Positions 46,517 through 57,784 of a stretch of DNA of 64,000 nucleotides are shown here, in pieces (positions within the stretch are counted from its first letter, which is position 1; the number at the start of each line of letters is the position of its first letter). The DNA lies in assembly GCA_022453515.1 (NCBI GenBank), contig JAJNNY010000003.1, positions 558,001 to 622,000 of the forward strand. The letters are read 5' to 3'. The DNA comes from Astrocystis sublimbata (taxonomy: Eukaryota; Ascomycota; Sordariomycetes; Xylariales; Xylariaceae). The position numbers and the translations under genes are program-made. Below the pieces are notes generated by a model. It had not been told where the DNA came from. It was given only the letters and a program-made list of their open reading frames with translations, and searched no databases.

Positions 46517-49500
46517 ATGGTGAGCGCTACCCCATCGCAGACTATAGCCCTGTCGACTCTTGCATACTGTGCTGCCATACGAAGCTCCTCGTCTCGTACG
46601 GATGTAACCTGAAAAGCTAATCAAGACCTTGCGTCGGTAGGGCTCGATAAATAAGCAGATCTCCCGCTACGAAGCCACCGCGGTCTATACCCACCCCGAT
46701 GCGAAGGTAGACATCATCCTCGTGCATGGCTTGAACGGGGAGCCGCAGAAGACATGGACTGCAAAGAACGGCGTCTTCTGGCCCGCCGACCTACTCCCCG
46801 CCTCGCTCAGGGATGCTCGCGCCAATGTCCTCGTCTACGGCTACAATGCCGATGTCTACTCGAAGAAACATGGCTCCAGTCCGAGTGACAACTTCATCTA
46901 CATGCACGCCCAGACGCTGGTCACGTCACTTACACACTACCGTAAGGACGAGTTGACGTCCTCGAATCCAATCATCTGGGTGTGCCACAGCTTAGGAGGA
47001 ATTCTCGTGAAGCGAGCGCTCCTGTACTCCAACGATCTGCGTACATCGCAGCACGAAGACTATCGTTCCCTCTATGTGTCAACCTATGGCATGGTGTTCT
47101 TGGGCACACCACACACTGGCTCAGACGTCGCATCGTGGGGCACCGTACTTCAAGCAATGTCCGACGCCGTCGTGCCGAGGTCGTTTTTCCAATCCGAATC
47201 GGTACTTCTGAAAACGCTTAAGCGAGATAACGAGACACTGCAAAACATCAACAACCATTTCCTTGACGTCTACCAACGCTTCAAGATCCTGATGGCCCAC
47301 GAGAATCACAAGACCGACTTCAAAGGAGCCAAAATGCTTGTGGTCGATGCCACCTCGGCTGGCCCCCAGCTGCCTGGCGTTACCTACTATGCTATCGAGG
47401 CGACGCATTCGGGCATGTGTAAGTTCGACAGCAAGAACGCGCCGGGCTACAGAACTGTTGCGACTGCCATCAGAGAGTGGGTAAAAGATGCGCCAGATGT
47501 TGTTAAGACACGCTGGAGAGTGGAACAGGATGAGAAATTCGCAAGAGCGCAGCATGAGATCGAAGAACGAATGAAACCATGGGTAGGTTGATGTTCAACG
47601 CACTCTCCCGTACAGCACGTCGCGACTAACAAGGTCTAGATCCAGTCGCAGAGCCTCCAGGTCGATTCAGGAATACATAGTACGTCATCGCCATTGAATT
47701 TACTCGCACGTGGAAGACACAATGGGAGACACAGTCTCCATGGAGATGCGTTTCCAGGCATTCACTTTCCTTTTGAGATTGAGGAAATGGACAGCCAAAG
47801 AGCTTAAATAAAGGACATTGAGAGGAGTTCTGGCTGATTTGTCGTATACGTAGCTTCACAGCAAAATAAAGAAAACACTATACCCCCTAGCCGTGAGCCG
47901 TCGAAAGTTCAGTATGAATCTAGATCCCTACTCCCTGAGCCGGAAACACCACCCGTCTTACCGCCAGACGAAGAAGAACTATACCCCTCTCAACAGTCAA
48001 GGGACGATGACGATTTAGTAGAGGAACCGATGTTTGTAAAGCCTTCGGTATTCCGACCGAATACGTATTTCAAAGGCCGCGAGAAGGAGTTGAAACTCTT
48101 GCGTAAAATGCTCACGGACCGCAAGAGAAGGTCAGTAGGCACCTCGTCTGTGCTCATCCAGAGTATGCCAGGGGGCGGTAAGAGTCAACTAGCACGACAA
48201 TACGTCTTTCAGCATAGGTACGATTACCCCGGCGGTATTTTCTGGATCAGGGCAAAATCTTTGCAAGAGCTGGAGTACGGTTACTACGACATTGCGAAAG
48301 TGGCTGGTTTGAGTGAAATCGCCGACCTGGACCAAGATCAATCGAGCAATGCTCGCCCAGTCATCAAGGCTGTTCAAGCGTGGCTCAGCAGCACCGACAA
48401 CTGGTTAATGGTTCTTGATGGAATTCATTTCGATTTTGAGGGTCTCGAACACTACATACCTTTTGCCAAAAATACGAGCATCATATACACGTCGACTGAG
48501 CGCACTACCGGCGAAGAATACCAATTCGACAACCCGCAAGTTATTGCACTGGGCCCATTGACGAAGCGAGAGGCTCAGGAATTGCTATTTGAGGAGATGG
48601 GAAAGCGGAAACCGTATACCCAGGACGATCTTCAACGTGCCGGAGAACTTGTAGAACTTATGGACCGACTCCCTCTGATGATTCATGTGGCTGCGCTTCA
48701 ATTGAAGGCAACTCGGGAACCGTTGGCCAAATACTTGAGGTCATATAAGAGCCGGCCGAAGGTTGGCAAACTACCAGCATATCGTGCGGTGCGCGAGCAG
48801 TTGGAGCATCGGGGCGCTTTCGCTGCACTGAATTTGATGTCCTTACTGGCTTTCTTTGGCAACCATATCCCAGTGGAAATGGTGGCTCTCGGTGAGTCTA
48901 TAGATCAACTTCACGTCACTCAACTTTGGCTGACCAAACAATCACAGGGGCAAAGGGACTTGATAAGCGAACACCAGTGAAGTCCAAGGGGCCGGAGTCC
49001 CGCAAAGGGTCCTTGAACCTTACATTCAAAACTTTGATCGCATTTGCTCTTATCGAGAGGAATGAAAGCAGGGAGACTTCTTCCGAAAGCACGCGAAGTA
49101 CGCGTAGTGTGGACATGGCCCAGGACACTTTGGATATCCTCAGGGTTCATGGAATCGTCCAAGCTTTCTTCGTGGATATGTTGAACGAGAACCATGAGGT
49201 GGATTTCTGGCTGGAGCGTGCAATCTGCGTATTCTGCAGTGCCTTTGATTCCAGTATTCACAGGGTAGAGACGGATCCACTGACTGGGACGCCGGAAGAC
49301 TACAGGCGACTCCTTATACACGGGCGGCGCCTGCTCTCTCACTTAGATCGTTTCTCGAAACGGTTTCCCGGCCTGAAACCAAGTCGCGAGGAACTCGTTA
49401 TGCGGGTGAATTCTATTCACCACCGAATTGACCAGCTCACCAAAAGGGTCCATGAGGCTGCCAGTCAAGGATCGGCCGATATTATTATCTCTGTATTTGA

Positions 49501-51493
49501 GCGAACAAACAGTCTCTCGGATTCCGAGACCACGCCAAGTAGCCGCAGCCTGTTTGAGTACTCGGTAGATGATGGCACCGAGACAATCGAGTCACCGTCT
49601 GTATACAGCCCTACTGAACACGGCCCCTACCACTGGCACATTCCCGTCGACTATTTCCAGGAATCGACTGAATGGGAAACGTCGAGGACCGTTACGCCAC
49701 AGCCACCTGCCACGGAAATATTCGATTCAATGTCAATGCCAGACGACGACGAGATGACACGCAAGGTCTTCGGCCCAGAACATCGCACAATCAGGAGGCA
49801 TGCTAAAAGTCGATATCGCGATCACGCCGGTGCCTGGAGGGCTTCGCCTCAGATCATCAGTGACCCTCGGGTGACAGTTAGTCGTGAAATTGCAAAGGGT
49901 GTTATCAACTACGTTTCAACACAGAGACAAAATCAGCGTCTTGCGGATAGCGAGAGTGGCCCACCACTGCTAAGTGAAGCAGAACTCAGCTTGAATCAGA
50001 TCAATAAAGGGTCGCCGAAGGAACTACCTGGTTTAATGAGTCTGCTCAACCTAGATAGTCCACCAGTTGAAAGCTCGCCAGTTCGACCTAGACTTGTTGC
50101 TGGAAGGTCCTCGTATGCAAATGCAAGAGCCGAGGAGACAAAGTCCGAGGAGTTCCCAGCAACCCCGACATTTTCATATCCGCCGCCCACAGCCAGAGAC
50201 GCTGCGGTAACAATCATGAGACTGAGAGAAACGGATCGGCCTGTCTCCCTCGACGGTCTCACACCGGTTAAGATATCGAGCCCTCTGGCGGGGACTCCAA
50301 TGGACCCTGAAGGACAACTTGACCTCGAAGACCAATTGGCGATATCTTTGCAATCATCTATGCTCTCCCCCAAGTCATCGTCTAGGCCACCTTCGTGGTC
50401 AACATCTCGTCCAACATCGGTGCCTCGGTCAGGCTCAGCTAAATCGTCACCTCCGCAGCCAGCAGGGACATTCGCACCGCCACCGATTTCTATTGAAGTC
50501 AACACTGCCAGCAGTCTTCGTTCTGCTCCATCAGCCACCTCACGTCGGCCTTCCACTCCATCGCTGGAAGGTAGCGAGCATATGCCACACGGAAAATCAA
50601 CGATAGCCCCGGCGCCACCGAATCCTCTTCCCTATCCTCTCACGGTACCGATTTGCCCTGAGCCTTATGTCATGCCGTCGCCTCCTGCACCCTGGGTATC
50701 TTCTTCCCTGCCTTCCAACCTGCACCCTTCGGGTTATTCGAGCCAGCCAATGTCGCGAAACCAAAGCCACCAATCCACCTCCAGCATTGACTCTCGTCGC
50801 TCCCTCCCTCAAGCACACGACATGTCGCCTAGCTCCTCCGACCCGGCTCTTAGCTTGTCGCCGGTTTCGCAAATCATGCAACAGCCGCGTGCCCGACGCC
50901 CGAGTGTCGTAGAAACAGAGCCTAGCCCCCGTCTCAGTCCACTCGAACTAGAGCCCATTGTGACGAGTTACCAGCTGTACAATGATCCTCGAAACGCCAC
51001 GTCGCAGTATACGAGTCACAGGCTTCGCAGTCGTCAACGTGGCGACAGTACACCTAGTGCGACCAGATATCATACCCTTAGCCCGGGAAATAAGTTCATG
51101 ACGCGTATTCGGTCTTTGAGGCCTCGCAGCGAGAGCAGCAGGCATCGTAGCATGAGCTCTACCGGAAGCGGTCTAGAAAACGATTCCGTCGAAATTGACG
51201 ATCGTGCGAGGTCGTCTTTTGAGAGTGGTATGCCCAGGCGGGCGAAGACGGGCGAGGAGATGAGACGCTCCGGATCTGGCGGCATAAGACTGGATAAGGA
51301 CACGGTCATCGAATTTGGGTCTCCATCTGGTTCGACAGCTGCGACGCTCGCCGAAGTCAAGAGGAGAAGTCCGAGAATTGGCAACAGAAGTCCTCTAGCC
51401 TCGGAGTCTTTCGGACCTCCCAGAGAGAGCAGTGCTAGTCCGCCATCGGCGAAAGGAAGTCCGCCTAGAGAAATCGGCCTGGGTATCCAATAA
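46517..51493 (+). CDS. NLR-like protein: alpha/beta-hydrolase plus NB-ARC plus long disordered tail
   Basis: Exons 46517-46519 (the ATG alone), 46659-47582, 47640-47679, 47854-48891 and 48948-51493 give about 1516 residues. NB-ARC proteins with a SesB/LipA-type hydrolase domain are fungal NLR homologues linked to non-self recognition and programmed cell death. The hydrolase (about 1-300) has ILVHGLNG, the nucleophile elbow CHSLGG (Ser about 111) and a late catalytic His (IEATHSGM). The NB-ARC has FKGREKELKLL, the P-loop SMPGGGKSQLA (about 426) and Walker B WLMVLDGI (about 505). A helical region follows to about 850. The remaining 650 or so residues are Ser/Pro/Arg-rich and probably disordered, with no ankyrin, WD40 or obvious TPR repeats. 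Two splice points are uncertain: the first acceptor (AAGCAG; 46656 or 46659) and the exon 3 end, where the frame stays open 125 bases beyond the donor used here. Confidence 0.85.
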
Positions 51494-52510
51494 GTTGCCC
51501 CTCAAGCCAGGTGAGAGTGACTGCAAGTTGCTAAACCGTTTAAACCTATTAGGCGTGGCTACAGTATTGCTAGTCTAGCCGTTTTTTTTGCATTTCTCAT
51601 CTGGCGGGTTAAGGTTAAGTTTAAGCCTTGTCTTGTATACATGGTTGCATGACGGAGAGAACAGAAAAGATCTTTGGATACGAAAAGCATAGCATTCATT
51701 CATTGACAGCACAGCACCATACACCTTTCCTTTGTCCTACTAGCATAGCATGTGTCTACTTAGTCAATTTCGACTGTTTGGTGTAAGAAAAAGCACGCCT
51801 AGATTGTTACAATATCCAGCATGTATATTGATGTTTCTAGTTTATATAAATATCCTACCATATATAGGCTTTTTGAGCAGGTCACTCCTAAATGTCACGG
51901 TCTTTCACGGCTTTTTACATATGCTTCATATATAAGGTGGCCACACAATTTATACGTTTCATGCCCATACGAGATAGTATCTAGGTATGCACGATGCGAA
52001 GAGAACAGAAACAAGGGCAGCAGTGTTACAGTGTAGTTCAGCAAAGGGTGAGAGCAAAGGTAAATTCGGAGATGGATCTGCTTGTGCCACCACCAACATG
52101 ACTGAAGATTAAACTGAAGATTAAGACCCCTGCCAGGTAGAGTCGGTCCGGGGGCTGGTCGACTTAAACCCAAAGAGGCAAAATGGCTGGTGGCGCCGGG
52201 AGGGGAGAAGATGGGAACAGAGCTACACGGTGGGGACCCATGGCTAAGGACAGAGGTACATAGCGCAGCCCGAAAACTTTTCCCCCGCCAGCGCCAGGAG
52301 GACCTGACGCTCACGCGCTTGTCGCAACTCTCTCTCTCATCGGGTGCCATCACAAACAAGTAAGGGAGGTAGACACTTACATACTTACGCATCCACATTT
52401 GCATGAGCTCCGATGGATTGGTACCTTCGAGCACTTAGGTCAGCATTAGACGAAAGCCATAAATAACTAGGTATCCATATACCAGTATCATACCTATATA
52501 TATATATATC
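51494..52510. other. Intergenic, no gene supported
   Basis: 3' flank of the NLR-like gene and upstream region of the next gene. AT-rich around 51750-51960. It includes the near-direct repeat AACTGAAGATTAA near 52098-52125 and a TATATATA run at about 52497-52509 just before the start codon. Confidence 0.5.
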
Positions 52511-53999
52511 ATGACGAGCCCTCGGGAACCATCACCAACCGACGAGATTGAACCGCAGCCGCAGCCGCCGCCGCCACGGTTCATCGAGGAACTCCATACT
52601 CGTCGCTACAGCGGCAGGCCCCGGCCCAAGGGCGGTATGTGTTCCCTTGAGAATTCAATTGTTTTACTGTGAAGGACAAGTTGCTGACCCCAGCGGTTGC
52701 AGTGCACACGAAGCACTTGACGGCCCTGGAGCGCTTCAGGGTGCGCACGCTGTATTACGACGCCGCCATACCCCAGGAGCGCATCCGCAAGATCACGGGT
52801 TATTCGCAGAGCCAGATCCGGACCGCAGTACGGGCCAACTCGGCTGCGGTCGGCAGGCGGCCGGGCCGGCCTAAGAACCCTTCTAACATTGACAAATGTG
52901 AGATTATAGTCCTACAATCTTTATTCCGTCTTTCTCCCTTTCTTTTCCTGGGGATACTACTGCCCAGTTCTGCGTTGTGAAGGGGCACCATATAAAGTCG
53001 ATGTCGTAGTCAATACCCCCTCCCATCACCCCCCTTTTCTGCTCGTCGGCGACCTTCCGACTAACGTGAAGGATGCATCTCCAGCACCCCAGGATGCCGA
53101 GCAAGATGCAAATGCAGAGCTCATCCAGCAGGCGAGGAATCACTTTGCGCGAGGCGGCCATTTCGAACGTGAGAATGGATATGGCAACAACGATAACGAC
53201 TATGCTGATGCTGCGGGCGGAAACCGTCGCAGCCCCGACATGGTTCGTTTCTATGCACACGTCCCACACGTCCCACGTGTCGCACCCGTCATCGCGCCTG
53301 TTCCTCCGTCCATAATCACGGGTCCACCCCTGGTGCAATTTTCGCCGGCAATACATGCCCCAGACCGACCCCCCACGCCGCCGGCGCAGCCCGGCCGAGC
53401 GAACTTCAACAACCTGCCCGCGTATGTATATAACAAGCTCCCCAGGCGGAAAAACATTAGAGAAAAGATACCTAAGCAAGGTCGCAAAAAAAGACTACGA
53501 CTGCTTTTCCCGTCAAGCGAAGGTTGCTTGCTAACTTTGTCGGTGGTTAAAGTGAGGTGCGGTTGCACATATGGCGATGCGTCTTATCGACCTCGCCCGA
53601 ACAGGTCGCACCTTCGCGGTCGTGGGCTCTCACCGTGCTACCCCATGAGCCGTGGCTCGAGCTGGGCATGTCACCGCCCCACGTGAGGCTCGAGAACCCG
53701 CCGTGGCAGCACTACGTCGAGGCCAGGCATGTGCCGGCCACCGTGCTGGCGAAGGTGAATCACGAGGCCCGGAGGGTGGTGCTCGAGCGGTGCACGCCGA
53801 TACTCGTCTCGGGGCCATTGCGCGACTCCATGCGGGGGAACATACCGCTGTCCATATGGATCGATCGGTACAGCGACGTGATCCATTTCTTTGGCGACAA
53901 GTTCCGACCCGAGCTCTTCGATTGGGCGGGGCGGTGCGCTTGTCCGCAGGTCTATTCTTCGTCTAATAAAACACCTGAAGCTCCAATCGAGACCAAGAA

Positions 54000-54043
<44 letters not shown>

Positions 54044-54096
54044 AGATTGGGCAGATGGGCGAAGTTGGTAAGAGCTGCGATGCGGCAGATCGTTAG
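52511..54096 (+). CDS. HTH/AT-hook-like plus 2EXR-domain protein
   Basis: Exons 52511-52634, 52694-52897, 52968-53421 and 53553-54096 give 441 residues. The N-terminal part has a helix-turn-helix-like segment (about 50-88: LTALERFRVRTLYYDA, IPQERIRKITGYSQSQIRTA), then GRRPGRPKNPS, close to an AT-hook core. A Pro-rich, probably disordered linker (about 100-250) leads to a 2EXR domain: FNNLPAEVRLHIWRCVL (about 254-270), LAKVNHEARRVVLERC and IWIDRYSDVIHFFGD. The 2EXR family is abundant in fungi and of unknown function. The intron 53422-53552 restores the diagnostic LPAEVRLHIW, and intron 52898-52967 follows a long pyrimidine tract, so the fusion is one continuous frame through good splice sites. 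The tail carries TER repeats. A role in DNA binding is inferred only from the N-terminus. Two genes wrongly joined is the alternative, but the middle exon bridges both parts. Confidence 0.7.
54001..54045. repeat. 9-bp coding minisatellite (TER repeats)
   Basis: Five tandem copies of ACCGAGCGG (the last ending CAG), in frame, encoding TER-TER-TER-TER-TEQ in the tail of the 2EXR protein. Confidence 0.95.
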
Positions 54097-55145
54097 CGAA
54101 GGGCACTTCTTCGGCTCAGTGGGTTTAATAAATGGACGGTCTATGGTTGAATTTTATTAATTTTATTACATGATAAAGCCCAATCCGTCAAATGGAAAGG
54201 AAGATCCATTCTCCCTTCACAGACTGATTCATTTGCAGTGCAAAATTTTGTCCCTTACAAGTGAAGAAGATAATCAACAAAATGGCAACAACCGCCGACT
54301 CAAAAACAGAACAGTGGGTGCAGCCAGAGATGCAGTAGATATAGTTATTTACCGTGGGGGTCGAACTCCTGCTAGAAGATCGCGTCACCTCTGTTGCGGA
54401 ATGACACTCACCGCTTCGCACCCTGTCCTTTGCCTTGCTCCTATCATTATTGCATTTGGACCTCGAGCCAGCGTGTTGGGCGAGATTTGGTGATGCTGAT
54501 GTGTTTCAATGTTGGGGCAGACTAAGGCTTTGGGCTGACACTTTGAACGCTCAAGATCATAGAGGCAACTTTACAGGTCAATGTGCCTTTCGGACAGGAT
54601 ATTCGCAATGTGTCGAGGGTGGAAGAATACTCCATTCGAAGGATGGCCAGCCTTGTGAGGAAGATGAAAGTCAATGCTACGGACTGTCTAGTCTGGCATG
54701 CTTGTGACGACAGGACACTTTCGTTGTCACGCAGGGTGTTGACGCCATCTGTTGATTTTTCATCTCCTTTCATTGAATGTGTTCTGAAGCTACTGATTGA
54801 TCCTGCTAGACGCCCTCCAAGGAATGCACTGATTGGTAAGGAAACCTTTCACGTTTCGAGCCGCAACACCAAACCGCACCATCACGCACAAATAAACCGT
54901 TGTCAAGCCGAGCGACTTATCCGTCCGCAGCTATCCCGCATGGAACCGTGACAAACCCATTTCCCAGAACCAATCCCCGGTACAACGTGGACGCTTGAAA
55001 TGCTGAGAATTACCTGGGCTGGTCCCACTTGAGGCCCTTCGTGCTGAGCGCTACCTGGTCGCGTTGTGTTGTTCACGATGGTTCCACTTGAAGATCGTCA
55101 TCCTCAGCGTGAGATGCCGTCGCCGCCACTTGAGGCCCTTCGTGC
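54097..55145. other. Interval with an orphan open frame
   Basis: A plus-strand frame stays open from about 54543 to 54951 without a starting ATG, with a codon pattern that looks protein-like in its first 95 codons (for example EEYSIRRMASLVRKM and VLTPSVDFSSPF). A possible acceptor (TTTACAG) and donor (GGTAAG) flank it. No family is recognised. The right end carries three imperfect copies of a 26-bp repeat. Confidence 0.35.
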
Positions 55146-55151
55146 TCAGCG
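55025..55151. repeat. Three imperfect 26-bp repeats across a stop codon
   Basis: Copies start at 55025, 55084 and 55126. The first and third differ at one of 26 positions; the middle copy is more diverged. The third contains the stop codon of the Gfd2-like gene; the homologous triplet in the first copy is not a stop. Confidence 0.85.
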
Positions 55152-56360
55152 TGAGGTGCCGCGGCGATCAATGCGGAATTGGAACTCGAACGTCACGGGG
55201 GCCGGCGCAGATCCGGGTGGTCGATTGTCTCTTGCCAGCACGCTCTCGGTGCCAGGGAACCTGGAGCCGGGGGGCAGGTTCTGCTTCGACTTGACGAGGA
55301 GCTGCTCCGCCTGGGTCAGGAAACACAACGCAACAAGCAGTTGGATCGTGAAGGCCGTGTGGTTCCCAGCGTTGTAGCCGATTTCTTTGCCGCTGCAGCA
55401 ATGGTGGTCAGTTATTGGCGATGATCCATGACGATGAGCGAGGGTGGCGAGCGGATAGCTCACTCAAGTGCTGGAAGGGCATGGGAAGAAGAGAGAACTT
55501 ACTGGGCGCGGTGTTGGATCCCGAATACCTCCAAGCAGGTTAGGTATGACGGGTTGCCCATACGGTCATGGACCAAAGAGTGCTTCCGGATGTCCCAGTG
55601 TTGGAAAACCTTGTTGCCCTGATACCACGGCCTAGCTCTCACTTGCGCGTGGTGGCTCTCGGCACCCCAGCCAACCAAGACCACAAAGCGGCGAGTCTTG
55701 TTCTTGACGTCGCTGTGATGGCACCATTGTTAGCAAATAGGGCAGGGGAACTGGGGAAGATTCGGATACGTACTCTCGGCGAAGTCCCTCCTGCGAGGCC
55801 GCCTCAAATGCCCCGTCCAAGATGTTGTCAATGTTTTCTCGGTCAATCTTCTTGGACTTGCGGTACGAGAAATGGTAGGGCTGGGCGGTGTGGTTGGAGT
55901 GCTCGCAGGATCCGGGGTGGTGGTTCGCCGCATCTTTGACAATGTAGTGCCGGCTGGTCGCGTACTTCGTGATGTTCTCACCACGAGGTCCGGGAGCCTC
56001 GCAGCCAGCGATTCTCTTGCCTTGGCCGGACTTTGTGCCGGTGTAGATGGCGGCAGTGTCGTAGATGGTGAACCCCACCTCGGTGATGACCTCGGGGTTC
56101 TGGCAGTGCGTGTTCACAGAGATGCTGAGAAGCACAATTGATGTGTTCTCAGGTATCCCAGGAGAGACACCCACTGGCCAGAATTGCTGAGAGCCCTTTG
56201 ACGGCACCACATCGAGGAAGCTGTCGGCTGGCGGCACCAAGAAATCAGGGTTTCGATTCTTGTCGAGCTGCACCTTTCCATCCCCACCTCGAATGAAGAC
56301 GCCGTGTCCAAGCAGGACAGGGAGCCATCGAGGTGGGGGGATGGAAAGGGCAGCGGACAT
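55146..56360 (-). CDS. Gfd2/YDR514C-like RNase H-fold protein
   Basis: Exons 56360-55774, 55712-55503 and 55392-55146 give 347 residues. Members of this fungal family share the DEDD-exonuclease/RNase H fold; yeast Gfd2 is linked genetically to mRNA export, but catalysis is not established. The motif order fits: a strand followed by EVITEVGFTIYD, RHYIVKDAANHHPGSCEHS, RRFVVLVGWGAESHH, DIRKHSLVHDRM, CLEVFGIQ and GYNAGNHTAFTIQLLVAL. The last is the conserved H-NAGNDA-type motif, here with His for the usual Asp. The first strand reads SISVNTHC, where nuclease relatives carry an acidic D-x-E pair, so loss of metal-dependent activity is possible. Phase is correct at both introns (phase 2). A TATA box sits 56 bases upstream of the chosen ATG, favouring 56360 over the frame's further extension. 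The C-terminus ends inside a repeat. Confidence 0.7.
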
Positions 56361-56415
56361 CGTAAAGAAGAAAGGAACAAGAGATGCGAGAGCAGCAGGA
56401 GGGGAGGAGGAGGGG

Positions 56416-56423
56416 TATTTATA
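56416..56423 (-). promoter_or_regulatory. TATA box of the Gfd2-like gene
   Basis: TATAAATA on the minus strand, 56 bases before the ATG at 56360. A start site about 30 bases downstream leaves a leader of about 25 bases and excludes the longer N-terminal extension. Confidence 0.55.
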
Positions 56424-56596
56424 GACCTGGCCACAGAAAAGAGCGGAGCTGTTGCTTGCCTGTCGGTAGGGCAGCACGAGGAGGCCTAGGAGGTATCAAA
56501 ATGCGGAGCTGCGTCAAAGATCGCAGGAGTTGTGACAAATGAGCGGGGCCAGTGCACAAACGCAATAGACAAACGCAATAGGATCGTGAGGGACAG

Positions 56597-56629
<33 letters not shown>

Positions 56630-57784
56630 GTCGAACTGACTATTGGTATGTTTCTAGGACGTTGTTGGTGAGCAGAGATTGGCGATAGTGTAGGTCTGAA
56701 TGAGTTCAACAAGTGTGCTCAACAGGCTACGCGTGGGATACGGAGATGTTCGGGGGCGAGCAACGCGGACAATAAATAGTGCAAGGCGAACAGTGTCAGT
56801 GAACTCTATGTGGGCTGCTTGTATCTGGGAAAGCACAGATGTGTGACAGGAGAGAAATAGCATTCATTCACTACAGTATTCACTACAAGGGGTGCCTTGT
56901 TGCAAGGCTTGGTGTGGGAGCAAATTTTACACACAAACATAATATGGTGAATACTTTGGCTACCTCTAACTTAGTAGGCACCTAGATTGCGAGCAATCTG
57001 GCCTGCTTTGGCCCACAAGGCATCCATCTCATGGTATGTAGTGTCTGGCACAAGGAGCTACTCCTGCCATGTAACAGTTATGAGATGTCCAGAGAGATCT
57101 TCTCCCCTGTCCGCATTCACTACTAGGCTCCGTGTCTGAAGCCCGATTGCCTGCAAGTTTGCGTGAGCACTTTGGTAGTTTGCTGCAGGCTATAAGTTAC
57201 CCAGACCGAATAAGCAGCATTGATGAACTGTAGTGCCTGGACTGAGGATATCAGACTCCAATAACCATATCATGAGGAAAATTTATCTAAACTCTCACCT
57301 CTTTACTTACGGCTTGGGTTTGAGGGTGGGCTTTTGAATAGCTCTGAGCTTTGATATTTCAGGGTCACGTACCTAGTTAATACGTGTTTGGTACGGTGCC
57401 TTATCTTCTCGAGGCATACTTCCATAATTAATGCTTAACACAGCGCTCTGCGTAAATACGATGCGATTGATAGCAAGGGCAGAGTCAAATCATGAGGAAA
57501 TGACAATAAGGTAGGGCTATGTCGAAGCAGCAAGAACTACTGCTGGTCTACGATGCATGAAGACTTTGCAAGCAAACTCGCTTGCTGCTCATCGCAGAGA
57601 TGACTTTGGTCCATGGTTGTCCCAAGACAAGAGGATACATTAATACTACGATGTAGTTCCTCTAGACGCATGTTTGCCAACCATAGCATTAGCTACATGA
57701 ATTTGACAAGGCTAGTCCATATTTGCGAAATCCATTGGAATGCCCCATCAAGCCTAACACTAGCTGCACCCGCATCTAAGACTG
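56424..57784. other. Intergenic, no gene supported
   Basis: Upstream region of the Gfd2-like gene with an (ACA)11 repeat, then the 3' flank of the deubiquitinase gene. Somewhat AT-rich at 56880-57700. No coding signal is seen. Confidence 0.5.
56597..56629. repeat. (ACA)11 trinucleotide microsatellite
   Basis: Eleven perfect ACA units about 180 bases upstream of the TATA box of the Gfd2-like gene. Confidence 0.95.

Noticed and set aside
54330..54400. A GGTCGAACT word resembling a tRNA T-loop
   Set aside because: The flanking bases do not form a T-stem or acceptor stem on either strand, and no D-arm or anticodon arm could be drawn.
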